Shown in pieces: positions 47,300-59,210 of a stretch of DNA of 64,000 nucleotides. The notes beneath the pieces were generated by a model. The model did not search any database. It worked only from the letters and a program-made list of their open reading frames with translations, and was not told the origin of the DNA. Position 1 is the first letter of the stretch. Each line of letters starts with the position of its first letter. The DNA lies in assembly GCA_964030475.1 (NCBI GenBank), contig CAXIPT010000008.1, forward strand, positions 4,370,075-4,434,074, in the 5' to 3' direction. The DNA is from Tethya wilhelma (lineage: Eukaryota; Porifera; Demospongiae; Tethyida; Tethyidae). Position numbers and translations under genes: made by a program.

Positions 47300-48295
47300 A
47301 TGGCCAAGCTGAATAAACCACAGATTTTCCATATATTGCTAGATGTATTACCAATGTTACTTCTCGCGACAGTATTTCTAATTTGTGGGGTAGGTTTTTG
47401 TATCTATGCAATAATTGTTTGCCTTTGTTGTCGCACTTCAAGAAAATCTAAACTTAAGATACAGAGTACACTAAAAGGCTGTGCTCATGTGCTCACAAAG
47501 ATGTCAATAGCTGTGTTTGGACCACTACATGGGCTTTTCCACTTCAAACCAGAGGAGAAAAATGTTGATCCTCACACAGGAATTCAAATTGTATACATCC
47601 AAAAGACAAAAGTTAACCATCGGCTGGTTGGACTTCTTGGTGCATATGTCATAACTTTTTCTATGTATGCAGTAATGGTGTTCTGGGATCTGTTTCTACT
47701 TTCAGTAACCAATAGTTGCGATGATACAAATATTGACTGCTATTCAAGAATTGTGTATAACAACAGATCTATACCTTCAGAAGGCTCTACTCTAATTGAA
47801 AGCTGTAAAAATATTGAAAATATCCGTGAAAATGCTACTGTTACAATCACTTGTTACGATTTTGCATTTAATTTTGGAACAGGAATTGCAGCCATGGGTG
47901 GTGTATTTACTATGGTTCGTATTACTATGAAGATTATTTCTACTGTTTTCTTATCTTTGTATCAACATGCTGGTAACAATAATTGCCACAAGAAATGTGT
48001 GAGAGCTTTTCAAATAATAGTGCTCGTTGGATGCTCAATTATAGCCCCCACTGCAATGGAAGTAATAGTATTCTTTACATCTGATCACTTTGTTGCTACA
48101 ATTGCTAGGGGGTTTTGTTTAAGCTTCGTACTTATTCTTGGATTTGGCTTTCCATGGTCAAAATATGCATATGTTGACAGTAAAGTAAAGAATGAAGAAC
48201 CAAAAAATGATGGATCTACAGCTGATGATCCAGAGGCAGCTAGGCTTGTGCTTGATGATAGTGCATCATATCAAGCAATTATTAACTCAGACTAG
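47300..48295 (+). CDS. Unrecognised intronless multi-pass membrane protein (331 aa)
   Basis: A single open frame from ATG 47300 to the stop at 48295. Hydrophobic segments lie near residues 13-42, 105-135, 190-220, 233-260 and 262-285. Between the second and third is a loop with four Cys and N-glycosylation motifs (NNRS, NATV), so it probably faces the outside. The C-terminal tail is acidic (DDPEAARLVLDDSASYQAII). I recognise no family. It is transcribed opposite to its Shisa-like neighbours in the cluster. The 5' side is AT-rich. Full length and the absence of stops argue it is a working gene. Confidence 0.65.
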   Translation: MAKLNKPQIFHILLDVLPMLLLATVFLICGVGFCIYAIIVCLCCRTSRKSKLKIQSTLKGCAHVLTKMSIAVFGPLHGLFHFKPEEKNVDPHTGIQIVYIQKTKVNHRLVGLLGAYVITFSMYAVMVFWDLFLLSVTNSCDDTNIDCYSRIVYNNRSIPSEGSTLIESCKNIENIRENATVTITCYDFAFNFGTGIAAMGGVFTMVRITMKIISTVFLSLYQHAGNNNCHKKCVRAFQIIVLVGCSIIAPTAMEVIVFFTSDHFVATIARGFCLSFVLILGFGFPWSKYAYVDSKVKNEEPKNDGSTADDPEAARLVLDDSASYQAIINSD

Positions 48296-48696
48296 TTCAA
48301 AGACAAAAACGAATAATAGCCTGAATTCTAGACTCTACAACTGGAAAACCAATAATTAGTCCTACTAAAATTATTAATAATTGTACATAAAAAATTTCTA
48401 TAGTTCTAGTTGTAGTACATAATTATGCATAATAATTATTATTGTCAGTAGTATAATTAACCTTATAGTGTACCCCAGTGGCTGTATATGATGACATTGT
48501 GTGATATGAATTTATAATTAATTAAACCATTATTAGGGGATGCAATTTGCCATGTACAATTTTTTTGCACTGCCGAGTCAATCTAGATGCTTAGCATTAA
48601 TAGACAATAAATGCTGTAGAATATCAAACAATTATTCACAAATTGATATTACACATGATTAAAAGCAATATTAATGTTCTGATTATACTGTTCCAT

Positions 48697-49391
48697 TCAA
48701 TACTTCTGTGCCTCGTTATAGGAGGGAGGCTGCTGCGGTACTAGTGTCAGGTTCTTCTCCAGAGACCACTTGTACGTTGAAGACGGTGGATCGACAAGGT
48801 TCATCTCGCTCTCCTCTCCAGTTGGTTCGGGGAACTTCCCACCCACGTTCTGCTCACTGGTGTTCACATCTCCTGTCCGACTGACATAGGAGGTTGTTGT
48901 GTATGATGATGAAAATGACTTTCGTTTCTTGCGAGCACAGTAGAAGCAACAGCACAGACAAAAGCCGACCGAACCAAAAATCACAATGAGGAGAAAGAAT
49001 GGCACTCCCACAGCCACACTGTATATCAGGATATAAAATATAAAATTGTGTATGTTGTGTGTGTGTGTTAGCGGCTTACCCTATGACCCAGTCCAAGTTG
49101 CAGCAGCGATATTGAACCCGTCCATTGTCATTCTCCAGACAACAGTCTCTCTCCGAGTTGCTCCTGTTGGCAGCACCACAACCAAGATTCCGCTCCTCAC
49201 AGAATTCTCGGCTTGTGGTTGAGATGGAATAAGAGTTCCCAGCACAGGCTGTATATAGCAGGGTTGATCAAATTACATAAATTACTACATCAAGTGAACT
49301 AATTAGCCTAGTTAGTCAACTCACAGTGTATAAAGACCAGAAGCAGTCCAAATGAGACTAGCAATATTCTTCTTTCAGCTTCTGCTCTCAT
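48697..49391 (-). CDS. Shisa-like membrane protein 6
   Basis: Exons 49391-49325, 49248-49080 and 49018-48697. Signal peptide (RRILLVSFGLLLVFIH), ectodomain with SREFCEERNLGCGAANRSNS, ERDCCLENDN and YRCCNLDWVIG, transmembrane helix (GVPFFLLIVIFGSVGFCLCC), and a tail of about 80 residues that ends QQPPSYNEAQKY, a PY motif near the C-terminus. The ectodomain pairs with gene 5, but the tail resembles genes 1 and 2 in carrying a PY motif. Confidence 0.8.
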
Positions 49392-49810
49392 TGCCGATGT
49401 AGTTTATGATTTACACAAAAATTCCACTGTTACTGCTCTATACACATGTCTCAATATCTTTTATAGCGAGCCGTGCAGCTTTTTGGGACCTTTATCTATG
49501 TTGGGACTTAGGAAGTACAAGTGTCAGAGGTCACATGTCATCATATGGTTCTATTTTTGTAGGTATTCATTCCACAGTCAACACATGCACTGATGACACA
49601 GTAAGTTGGGAGTGAAATGAACAATCTTATTATTACACTCACTGGTAAAATATGCGTGTACACAATGTTTGATTAAAAATTCAAGACATAAAAAAACATG
49701 ACAGTGTACAATAAATAAAGACTTAGATTGTGTAAACAGATGCCAATAGTAACTAAAACACTTGTAACGGAGAGTGTATCTATGAAATCCGCAATAGAGC
49801 TGGTGAATTA

Positions 49811-50203
49811 TCATTTTTGTTCGTCATCATCGCTAATGAGAGGGACATCCTCCAGCTCCACCTCTACGGTTTGATCGTCAGCTACTGGGGGCGGGGGTGG
49901 GGAAAGGGTAGACTGTACTTGTCCCGGACTGCCAGTCCTCTCTAAGCTAGTGGGTGATGTGGAACCGGCGAACAAATCATTCTCAGAGTACGGGGGGAGC
50001 TCAGCATCGGGGTCCAATTCCTCTTCCCCCCGGAGAGGCGTGTAAGGGGGAGGTGCTACAAAGCTCGTATCCTCTCTCCGTGGACTAGTGTTCCTCTCTC
50101 GCTCGTAGGATTCGAGGAGGACTCTCATCTTTCGGTTCTGGTAGCGCACACACAGGCAGTAGAGGACTACAACCAGGACAATGATGCCAATAATACTAGG
50201 GAT
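49811..50203 (-). CDS. Shisa-like gene 1, second copy of last exon with the true C-terminus
   Basis: The minus strand from about 50203 repeats 36006-36280 almost exactly (SIIGIIVLVVVLYCLCV through SPTSLERTG), then continues past the point where that copy stops, to VEVELEDVPLISDDDEQK and a stop at 49811. There is no signal peptide or Cys exon upstream. Sequence above 50204 is ETFDH exon 10 instead. This is therefore the missing 3' end of gene 1 and not an independent gene. Confidence 0.85.
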   Translation of the reverse strand: MPSIIGIIVLVVVLYCLCVRYQNRKMRVLLESYERERNTSPRREDTSFVAPPPYTPLRGEEELDPDAELPPYSENDLFAGSTSPTSLERTGSPGQVQSTLSPPPPPVADDQTVEVELEDVPLISDDDEQK

Positions 50204-50209
50204 TCGTAG

Positions 50210-51103
50210 AGATGGAAGCACCATCCTTACATACAGCCAACATTTGAAGGTGGTACTAGAATTGGGTACGGTGCACGAGCTCTTAATGAGGGGGGCATTC
50301 AGAGTATCCCCAAACTAGCGTTCCCTGGTGGTGCTCTGGTTGGTTGCAGTCCTGGGTTCATGAATGTTCCAAAAGTGAAAGGCACACACAATGCAATGAA
50401 GACGGGCATGCTAGCAGCTGAATGTGCCTTCGAAGCTCTCAATAAGAGTGGACAAGAATCAGACACCACTGGTGAGTAGATAGATAAATCACAGCTCTTT
50501 CCTTGATGTCTCGATCCACTTCTCATAACTTGTGTAAATACAGGGCTGTATTTAGATACGTATGAAGATAGAGTGAAATCAAGCTGGGTGTGGAAGGAAC
50601 TGATGCAAGTACGAAATGTCCGCCCGTCTTTCAACACTTCTCTTGGTATCTGGGGAGCAATGGCCTACACTGGTCTCTTCTCATGGCTACTGAGAGGCAA
50701 GGAACCATGGACTCTCAAACATCACGGATTGGACGCAAACACTCTCAAGTCTGCTAAAGAATGCCAACCGATAGACTACCCGAAACCAGACGGAAAGATC
50801 AGCTTTGATCTATTGAGCTCTGTAGCGTTGACAGGCACCAACCACGATCACGACCAGCCCCCTCATCTCACGCTAATGGACGACGAGGTACCTGTCAGGG
50901 ACAACCTGGGTGTGTATGGCGGACCAGAGCAGCACTTCTGTCCCGCTGGAGTGTACGAGCATGTGGAGGATGGAGAGGGCATGAGACTGCAGATCAACGC
51001 TCAGAACTGCATCCACTGTAAGACGTGTGACATCAAGGACCCCAGTCAGAACATCAACTGGGTACCACCAGAGGGTGGTGGCCCCGCATACTCTGGCATG
51101 TGA
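50210..51103 (+). CDS. ETFDH: ETFDH, C-terminal part (exons 10-11)
   Basis: Exons 50210-50471 and 50544-51103. The first begins [20 protein letters not shown], which follows directly after EFQ in ETFDH proteins. Then come [60 protein letters not shown], and the 4Fe-4S ligands in HFCPAGVYE and [19 protein letters not shown], ending GGGPAYSGM. The first acceptor (TTCGTAG) lies only a few bases from the junction with reversed Shisa-1 sequence. With 36541-38304 this accounts for a whole protein with no residues missing. Confidence 0.93.
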
Positions 51104-51330
51104 ACACATTTTTGAATAACATTGTATCACCATTAAGAACACTACATGTAAAATATTATAATATTGAATCACAATTATACAAATAGAGAGTACATGTATT
51201 ATGAATGATGGCATTGAATAATAATTCTGATTATGATAAATTTTGTTTTTACTGTGACTGTTTGATACATGAATTAGATTGCTGATTGTGCACGCACGCT
51301 GACCTCAGGATTTGTCATATTGACTTGTAA

Positions 51331-53842
51331 TTAAGTTCTCCTGAAGTTCCAGCCGTTGTAGACGTGTGTCTCTAACATGGACGCCATGTTCTTGGGCATT
51401 GTGTCAACATCTCCTTTCTGGTTGAGTCGGGGAGCTCCTGCGCCAGGCCTACCCCACTGCTGGTCGAACGTAGCTATATGCTAAGTTAAAGAAACAGAAA
51501 GGTGCATAAGCATGGTAAAATCTAGCTACACAAATAGTTATCCTCCCATTGCTTACTTCCTTCTCACTGTGAATGTTAGACTCTTTCACCCTCCTTCTCT
51601 CAGTATCTCTATCCTCAATCATCTTCCTCAGTTCCCTACAGTACTGTCTCTGTTTCTTCAGTCTCTGTAGGGATGTTTCTTCCTCCTGAGGCTCTGTCTG
51701 TCTCTTGGCTCGAGGAGATGGCTTGGTGCTACTGTTGTCCCAAGTGGCCTCCATTTTCTGTACATGTTGTTGGTCAAGGTGTTTGTTCCTTTCTCTCTCC
51801 TTCTGTAGTTGCTTGTGTCTCTCTTCGGCTTGGTGTTGAAGCTCAGTGAAATAGCTCTTGTTATCATTTGAGGAGTCCTCTTTCTGGTGTCTTGAACGGA
51901 TATCATAGCGCTGTGTGTATATATACCAGTGTGTGTTCAATCCATTAGCATACCAACTCTTGTACAGAATGGGTCACTTACATTAGCAGTGATATCAGAG
52001 AAGCTCTTTGTCACACCAACAATCTGTCCAGTAGCCGAGTCTCTTCTTGGCACATCTCCAATGATGCCCGTTCTCATCCAAGAGGCTGTATCAATGCCTG
52101 CTCCTCTACTGGCGTCTGTCTTGTCCACTTTGCACTTCTTATGAGCGCTCTTCCTCTCCATGTGTCCGGTATACCTACCAACAATGCCGGCTTTCACTTT
52201 ACCACTGTCACTCTTTATTGGAGCACCAGCACCCGGCTTTCCCCAAGGGTCATACTCATCCTTATTGTCTATAGACCATGCATGTATGTTGTTCAAAATA
52301 GAACAGCATTAATGTAGATGGATAGTTATACAGATATACATGTTCTCTTGAAATACCTGCAGTTACGTTTCTGTTCGACACTCGTGCTTGTATTTTCCCG
52401 TCTTGATCTCTCAGGGGAGCTCCAGCACCTTGCCTGCCCATCCCTAGAGTAACACCAGCATAGTACTTGTCCAAGTCTTTGTGCTCCTTCTCAAGAAGCC
52501 ACTGTCGATGTTTAAGCTTTCCACTTTCATCTCTATCGATCTCATTGTTCCCCCATGGGTAACTGACAGGGCCAGCTCTCTCGATCTCCTTTTCTTTCGC
52601 CTTTCTCTCCAAGTCCTGAAGACGCTGTTCCTCTAATAGATGAATGGACATATGACCATCAGGATTATGGAAAAATAAAAACAAACAAAATAAAACATTT
52701 TTTAAAAAATCAGCTCCCTATATACCTAGTTTCCTTCCATATTTCAATTTCTTTTCTCTTTCTTCATATCTTCTGTTCTCTTCACTATTTGGTCTGATTC
52801 GCTGCTGTCTCCTCTGGCTCCCCTCTCGGCTCCGAACATCAGGCTTGTATCGCTATAATATTATAACAGTTGGACAACATACATAAATGTAATGCTTGAC
52901 ACTTTTAAAGTTGTGTACCAATGAATGGTCAACTTCTTTCTTCAACTGTTCCTGGAATCTCAGGTCTGGATCGACTTTCAGTGAAGTAGCTACTTTGCCT
53001 GATCCAGTCTTCAATGGAGCTCCAGCGCCTGGTCTGCCGAATGGATTATATGCTACTTTTTCTTTGTTATTCTCATCAAAGTTGACTCTTTGTCTCCGAG
53101 TGTCCAGAGATCCACTTGGTGTGATCTTTGATTTAAGCACAACACACATGCAACCATTAATTTTCAACTATACATCATGGTTGGACAATTCTTTGATTTG
53201 TATATCTCACCCGAGGGGCTCCAGCAGCTGGTCTCCCCCATGGCTTGTAGCTCTGTAACATATCGAGATCCTTGCCAGGAAATATTTGGACAATAAAACT
53301 TGTCAATTTTCACTATTGAGGGGTACATGCACTCACCTTTCTCTTCTCAGTGGTTGCCTCTATTTTTTGTTGTACTTTGTGTTCCAAATGTGCCTCTATG
53401 TCGGCCTCTGTGTGTGCACATACAGTTAAATATATCAGTCCATTTTTACCAGTTTGTGGACTCACACAAACATACCTGCTTCTTGCTGCTGTCTTCTCAG
53501 CATCACTTTCTCTGCAGACCTAAAATTGATGCATAAATGAAGTCAGTTGTTAACTTATGAAATAATAGGTAAGCTTATGTAAACTTACGTTCTCTGATCC
53601 ATAATTTCTCGAGGTCTTCTGTAGTTTGTCCTTGAGTGTTTCTTGTACTCAGTTTCACTGCCATATGCAAACCCGTTGCCTTGGTTTCCCCGTTCTACTC
53701 CAACACCGACGAACCTGCTAACATGTTTGTGATTTCTCTCAAGTGTCGGCTCTTCAGCGCCATTGACGGCTTCTGGTTCCTGGAATCCAGTCTTATGGAA
53801 CCCTCTGGTGCGGTAGTTAGGCGCTGGAGGCTCAAACCACAT
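51331..53842 (-). CDS. Coiled-coil protein with repeated PGAGAP motifs, function unknown
   Basis: Ten exons: 53842-53589, 53519-53476, 53407-53337, 53252-53211, 53125-52919, 52852-52726, 52632-52357, 52268-51982, 51910-51557, 51480-51331. A motif of the form [YW]xPxG+PGAGAP recurs five times: YKPWGRPAAGAP, YNPFGRPGAGAP, LGMGRQGAGAP, YDPWGKPGAGAP and QQWGRPGAGAP. Between them are highly charged, helix-prone Glu/Lys/Arg/Gln stretches (ERKAKEKEIERA, KRQRQYCREL-type). The chain ends HVYNGWNFRRT. I do not recognise a named family; the pattern suggests a cytoskeletal or centrosome/cilium protein, which is inference. It is head to head with the WD40 gene, 153 bases between starts. Confidence 0.75.
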
Positions 53843-53995
53843 CGCCTGGACGCGCTCGGCTTGCAAGCTAGCTCACTAGAAAGTTCGGCTGGCCCGCTTG
53901 TGACAATCCGCACGTTCGTAACCATGGTCACTTTTAATGATGACGTAATGTAAACAAAAGTGGGTGGGGCTCGTAATTGCGCACTGAAGTTGAAG

Positions 53996-54998
53996 ATGGG
54001 TGGTAAGCAATCTTCAAGCAGCGCTAGAGCGTTCAAAGGAGGTCTTAGTCAAACACTGACGGGACACAGAGATGTGGTCCTCTGTTGTGCATTCAGTGCA
54101 GATGGTAAATTCATGGTCAGCTGTTCAGCAGATAGAAGCATCATAGTGTGGGATGCTAAGAGTTTCAAAGCCAAGCACCAGCTGAAGGGCCACACTGCTG
54201 AAGTGACAGCAGTATGCTTCTCTCCTGACTCTGAGTTGATACTATCATGTGAGATAAATGAGACTATATAATACAAATAGTGTTCAATACATTGATATTC
54301 ATTTTATAGGTAGCAAGGATCGTCGAGTGGCTCTGTGGGATCCTAAGAAAGGAGAACTTGTACACAAAGCTACGAAACATCAAGGTGCTATTCTCCACTG
54401 TGCCTACTCCCTGGACAACAACAACCTGTTTGCAACTGCCTCTGTTGATAGGACCATCGGGATTTGGACGATCAAACCTCCAAAGTTAGAACGAAAGGAA
54501 CTAGCTGGTCACAAAGGAGTTGTCCACCAGGTGTGCTTCTCCTCCGATAATGTCACTCTGGCTTCGTGCTCGGAAGACAAGAGCATCATTTTATGGAATC
54601 GAAGGACAGCAAAACGAGTGGCAAAGTTGAAAGATCCGTACAGTCGTGTTTTGTCGTGTCAGTTTTCCCCCGATGGGACTTTGATTGCAGCCATAGTTGA
54701 AGGAGAGAGAGTTAGAATATGGAGCACCGTACAGGGAGAGGTGGTGAATGCTCTAGAAGGACATCACATTGAAGAAGTGCTGTGCTGTGCCTTCAGTCCT
54801 GATGGAAATACCATAGCAACTGGCTCAAGGGATAAGACCTATGCTCTGTGGAATGTGCACGAGAATAGACCTGTTCCAGAATTTCATTCCAAAGCACACG
54901 AGAAATCTTTGCAGACTCTCACCTTCTCAACAACTGGAAAGTATCTCGTCACTGGCTCATTTGATAGACTCTTGAGAGTGTGGATCATTGAACCATAA
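53996..54998 (+). CDS. WD40-repeat protein with a likely N-myristoylation start
   Basis: Exons 53996-54248 and 54310-54998, about 313 residues, forming seven WD40 blades (for example LTGHRDVVLCCAFSADGKFM, LKGHTAEVTAVCFSPDSELI, LAGHKGVVHQVCFSSDNVTL, LEGHHIEEVLCCAFSPDGNT). The whole protein is one propeller. The start MGGKQSSSS fits the N-myristoylation consensus (Gly2, Ser6). An earlier in-frame ATG at 53960 would give a different start (MGGARNC), so the choice matters for membrane attachment. The specific orthologue is not clear. Confidence 0.82.
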
Positions 54999-55266
54999 TA
55001 ATGTCTAACATGTTATGTTGTTTTTGTAATACAATGTCATAGTTTTGCTGATATCTAATGATATTCATTGGCACTCATGTGTTTGCGGTTTTTGCGGGAA
55101 AGCTTGAGCATGCTCAGTATTTTGCCGCCAGGTTTTGAGCGCCAAGAAGCAGGAGTAGGGTATTTTATTCCCAGGCAAAATACAAACTCTCTCTTTTCAC
55201 CTGTTCTCTGTTTTTCACGGCTTGTTGAGCTCAAGAAGACGTTCCATTACTACAAGGACGGAAAGA

Positions 55267-55733
55267 ATGGCCACCAAGATGTATGTCATGAAGCGAGGTA
55301 AGCCACTCACAGGCGAGTTTTCCTACAAGATCTTTTATATCCCTCTCTCTCTATCTAGACGGCAGAAGGGAGTGTGTCATGTTTGACAAGATAACTTCCA
55401 GGATTAGCAAGCTCTGCTATGGACTCAATGGCGACTTTGTTGAACCTGTAAGTGTAGATACTTCTACTAGACCACTATTTGTTTGAAGCAAATGTAATTT
55501 TTCTCCTAGACTTTGAAAACTTTTTGTGTGTGTGTCTTTTCAGGCTGAAATTACCATGAAAGTGATAGCTGGTGTCTACAGCGGTGTGACTACTGTGGAG
55601 CTGGACACTCTTGCTGCTGAAACAGCTGCTTCAATGACCACCAAACACCCAGACTATGCCATCTTAGCTGCAAGGATTGCAGTCTCTAATCTTCACAAGG
55701 AGACCATGAAGTCCTTCAGTGGTATGTTGGTGT

Positions 55734-55790
<57 letters not shown>

Positions 55791-58700
55791 GAATGTATAC
55801 ACTTTCAACACACACATTGTCACACTCCACTTGTTAAGTGATACACCACATACCCCCATCCACCCCCTCACACTGTCACACCCCACACTCATCACACCCC
55901 CACACACTCACAATAGCTGTAATGGAGGCCCTCTACAACTACGTCCACCCCATCACCAAGCGCCACTCTCCGATGATCTCTAAAGAGACGTGGGACATTA
56001 TCAAGGAGAATGCCGACGTGAGTCAGTGGGTGTGGTCATCCATAAAGGGGTGTGGCTTACAAACAATGTGTTCTTGTAATTTACAGAGGCTCAACTCTGC
56101 CATCATATACGACAGAGACTTCAACTACCAGTACTTTGGCTTCAAGACACTCGAGAGATCATATCTGCTCAAAATTGACGGAAAAGGTAAGGGACATAAA
56201 AAATAAAAAGAGGGGGGAAAATTTGTATAAAAACAGGATGTGAGTGTTGTTAGGTTACAGTGGAATAGGCCTGGAGTTGAATTGTGACTTTCTTTTATTC
56301 TCTCTTGCAGTTGCTGAGCGCCCCCAGCATATGTTGATGAGAGTCGCTGTTGGGATACATCAGCGCAACATTGATGCTGCTATTGAGGTAACCCCTGTAA
56401 TTAAATTAAAATTGACCAATCCCCAGTTCTCATTCACATACACCACCACCATCCCACACAGACGTACAACCTGATGTCTGAACGGTGGTTTACCCATGCC
56501 TCCCCCACCCTCTTCAACTCTGGCACCTGTCGTCCTCAGCTCTCCTCCTGTTTCCTGCTCTGCATGAAGGACGACTCCATCGAGGGCATCTACGACACAC
56601 TCAAGATGTGTGCCAACATCTCCAAGTCTGCCGGCGGGATAGGACTTGCAGTGCACTGCATCAGAGCCTGCGGGAGTTACATTGCCGGGGTGAGTGGGGG
56701 TACTTGTGAATCATGATTTCCATCGGCAACTCTTTTTTTTTTTTGCATTATGACATTGTATGATTTGTGAATAGCTGGTATCCACTTTGTGTAGTCATAT
56801 ATGTGTATATTGCTTGAGACTAGACTGAAATTAAATGATGTGAATTTGTTTCATTCTCTGTTAGACTAATGGTACATCCAATGGTCTGGTTCCCATGCTG
56901 CGTGTTTTCAACAACACTGCTCGCTACGTGGACCAGGGAGGCAACAAGAGACCAGGAGCTTTTGCCATCTACCTTGAACCATGGCACGCCGATATCTTTG
57001 ACTTTCTTGACCTCAAGAAAAACCACGGATCAGAAGAAAAGGTGAGAATTTTTGATCGAAAACTGTTTGTTGCAGCTACTTGGGGAGAAAAGTTTTAAGA
57101 ATAATTGACACTTTGTTTAAAATTTGCTGAGAATATCTTATACACAAATCACTCATCACTCACACACTCACACTCAAACCTGTACAGCGGGCTAGAGATC
57201 TATTCTTCGCTCTGTGGGTGCCCGATCTCTTCATGCGTCGCGTCGAAGCTGACGGGGAGTGGTCTCTCATGTGTCCTCATGAGTGTCCCGGACTGGAGGA
57301 CACCTATGGGGAGAAGTTTGAGGAGCTCTACGAGCGCTACGAGGCCGAGGGGCGTGCCCGAGCTAAGGTGAAGGCACAGAAACTGTGGTTTGCGATCTTG
57401 GAGTCCCAGACCGAAACTGGTACTCCATACATGCTCTACAAGGACTCGTGCAACAGAAAGAGCAATCAAAAGGTAGAGCTGTACAATGACTTTTATCCTC
57501 ATTTGTTGGCTTCCTCTTTAAATAGGAAGGTTTTGATAATTATACACATTTCCTGATTCATTGTTCACAATACAATTACATCATTATGATGTAAGCTTAA
57601 TTCAGTCTCACATTTAATGATTCTCATATTGAATTTCATCTCCATAGAATCTTGGTACCATCAAGTCCAGTAACCTTTGCACTGAGATCGTGGAGTACAC
57701 CAGCCCTGATGAGGTGGCTGTGTGCAACCTTGCTTCCATTGCTCTCAATCGATTTGTCTTATCGGACGGAAAGTTTGACTTTCAGAAACTGTTTGAAGTG
57801 ACCAAAGTCGTTACTAGAAATCTGAATCGGATTATCGACATCAATTACTACCCTGTCCCTGAGGTAACGAGCTTAATTGATAGTATGCTCCTACGCTAAC
57901 GAGATAATTGTACAGCATGTAGTTAACGAGGATTGCGGTATGTATTTTTATTAGTCCCACAAATCATTTCAATTTTAGGCAAAGAAGTCCAATTTGAGAC
58001 ACCGACCCATTGGCATTGGGGTACAGGGACTGGCAGATGCCTTCATCTTGATGCGCTACGCCTTTGACAGCGAAGAAGCCAAGAAGCTCAACAAACAGAT
58101 CTTCGAGACCATCTACTATGCCTCCCTGACTGCATCATGCGAGCTGGCACAGAGTGAGGGAAAGTACGAGACCTACGAGGGATCACCGGTCAGTGAGGGG
58201 ATACTGCAGTACGACATGTGGGGAGTCACGCCCACCGACCTTTGGGACTGGGACAAGCTGAAAGCAGAAATCAAAATGTGAGAGGAAAAAAAAAAAATTA
58301 ATAAAAATTATTTCAAGATTGACAAATGCAAACATGATATCTTGTTCTTAATCATAATTTGGATTTAAAATTTATTCCACCATCTCTAATTCACAGGCAT
58401 GGCATCCGTAACAGTCTCCTGTTGGCTCCAATGCCTACTGCCTCGACTGCACAAATCTTGGGGAACAACGAATCCATTGAGCCATACACTAGCAACATTT
58501 ACTCCAGGAGAGTTCTATCAGGAGAGTTCCAAGTGGTCAACCATCATCTCCTCAAGGATCTCACAGAGATGGGCCTGTGGAACGATGCGATGAAACAGCA
58601 GCTCATAGCTCACAACGGATCAGTGCAGCACATTGAAGCTATTCCGTCCGACTTGAAGAAACTCTACAAGACGGTTTGGGAGATATCGCAGAAGACTCTC

Positions 58701-59210
58701 ATCGACATGGCTGCCGACCGTGGGGCGTACATTGACCAGAGCCAGTCCTTCAATGTCCACTTTGCAGAGCCGTCTGTTGCAAAACTGACCAGCATGCACT
58801 TCTACGCCTGGAAAAAGGTACAGGACAAGTCAAGATAAATATGGTTGTATTTCAACAATTAGTTGTATTATTTTTGAGCGGTTATTATAGGAGTTGGCAA
58901 CAATAAGATGTAGGAGGTTTTGGCCAGTGTGCCTTTATGGTGTTACTGTATGTGTGTTTGTGTGTGTATTGTCCAAGATTGATGATCTGCTGTTTTTCTC
59001 TCCTAGGGTTTGAAGACGGGGATGTACTATCTCCGCACACGACCGGCGGCCAATGCCATCCAGTTCACTGTTGACCAGAAGGTCGTCCAAGAAGTTCGAG
59101 ACAAGATGCAGAAGGGCTCTCAGCAGACGCAAGAAGAGAAAGATCTGGAAGAAGCCAAGCTAATATGCTCTCGGCAGAACAGAGAGGCGTGTATCATGTG
59201 CAGTGCATGA
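55267..59210 (+). CDS. RRM1: Ribonucleotide reductase large subunit
   Basis: Thirteen exons: 55267-55297, 55359-55447, 55544-55721, 55917-56017, 56087-56186, 56311-56387, 56462-56689, 56866-57041, 57188-57472, 57648-57863, 57979-58277, 58397-58817, 59007-59210. [15 protein letters not shown] opens the ATP-cone. Active-site elements are present: [14 protein letters not shown] (redox Cys), [10 protein letters not shown] (Asn-Cys-Glu triad), [11 protein letters not shown] (second redox Cys), [16 protein letters not shown] (Tyr pair of the radical path), and the C-terminal CIMCSA shuttle cysteines. About 800 residues, the usual size. It reduces NDPs to dNDPs with the small subunit in the cytosol. 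Exon-rich structure and full motif set show a working gene. Confidence 0.96.
55737..55786. repeat. (GT)n microsatellite in RRM1 intron 3
   Basis: A pure GT tract about 15 bases after the donor at 55722; a CA-rich stretch follows it before exon 4. Confidence 0.95.

Noticed and set aside
49811..50224. An independent seventh Shisa-like gene
   Set aside because: It lacks signal peptide and Cys exons and is nearly identical to 36006-36280; it is the displaced tail of gene 1.
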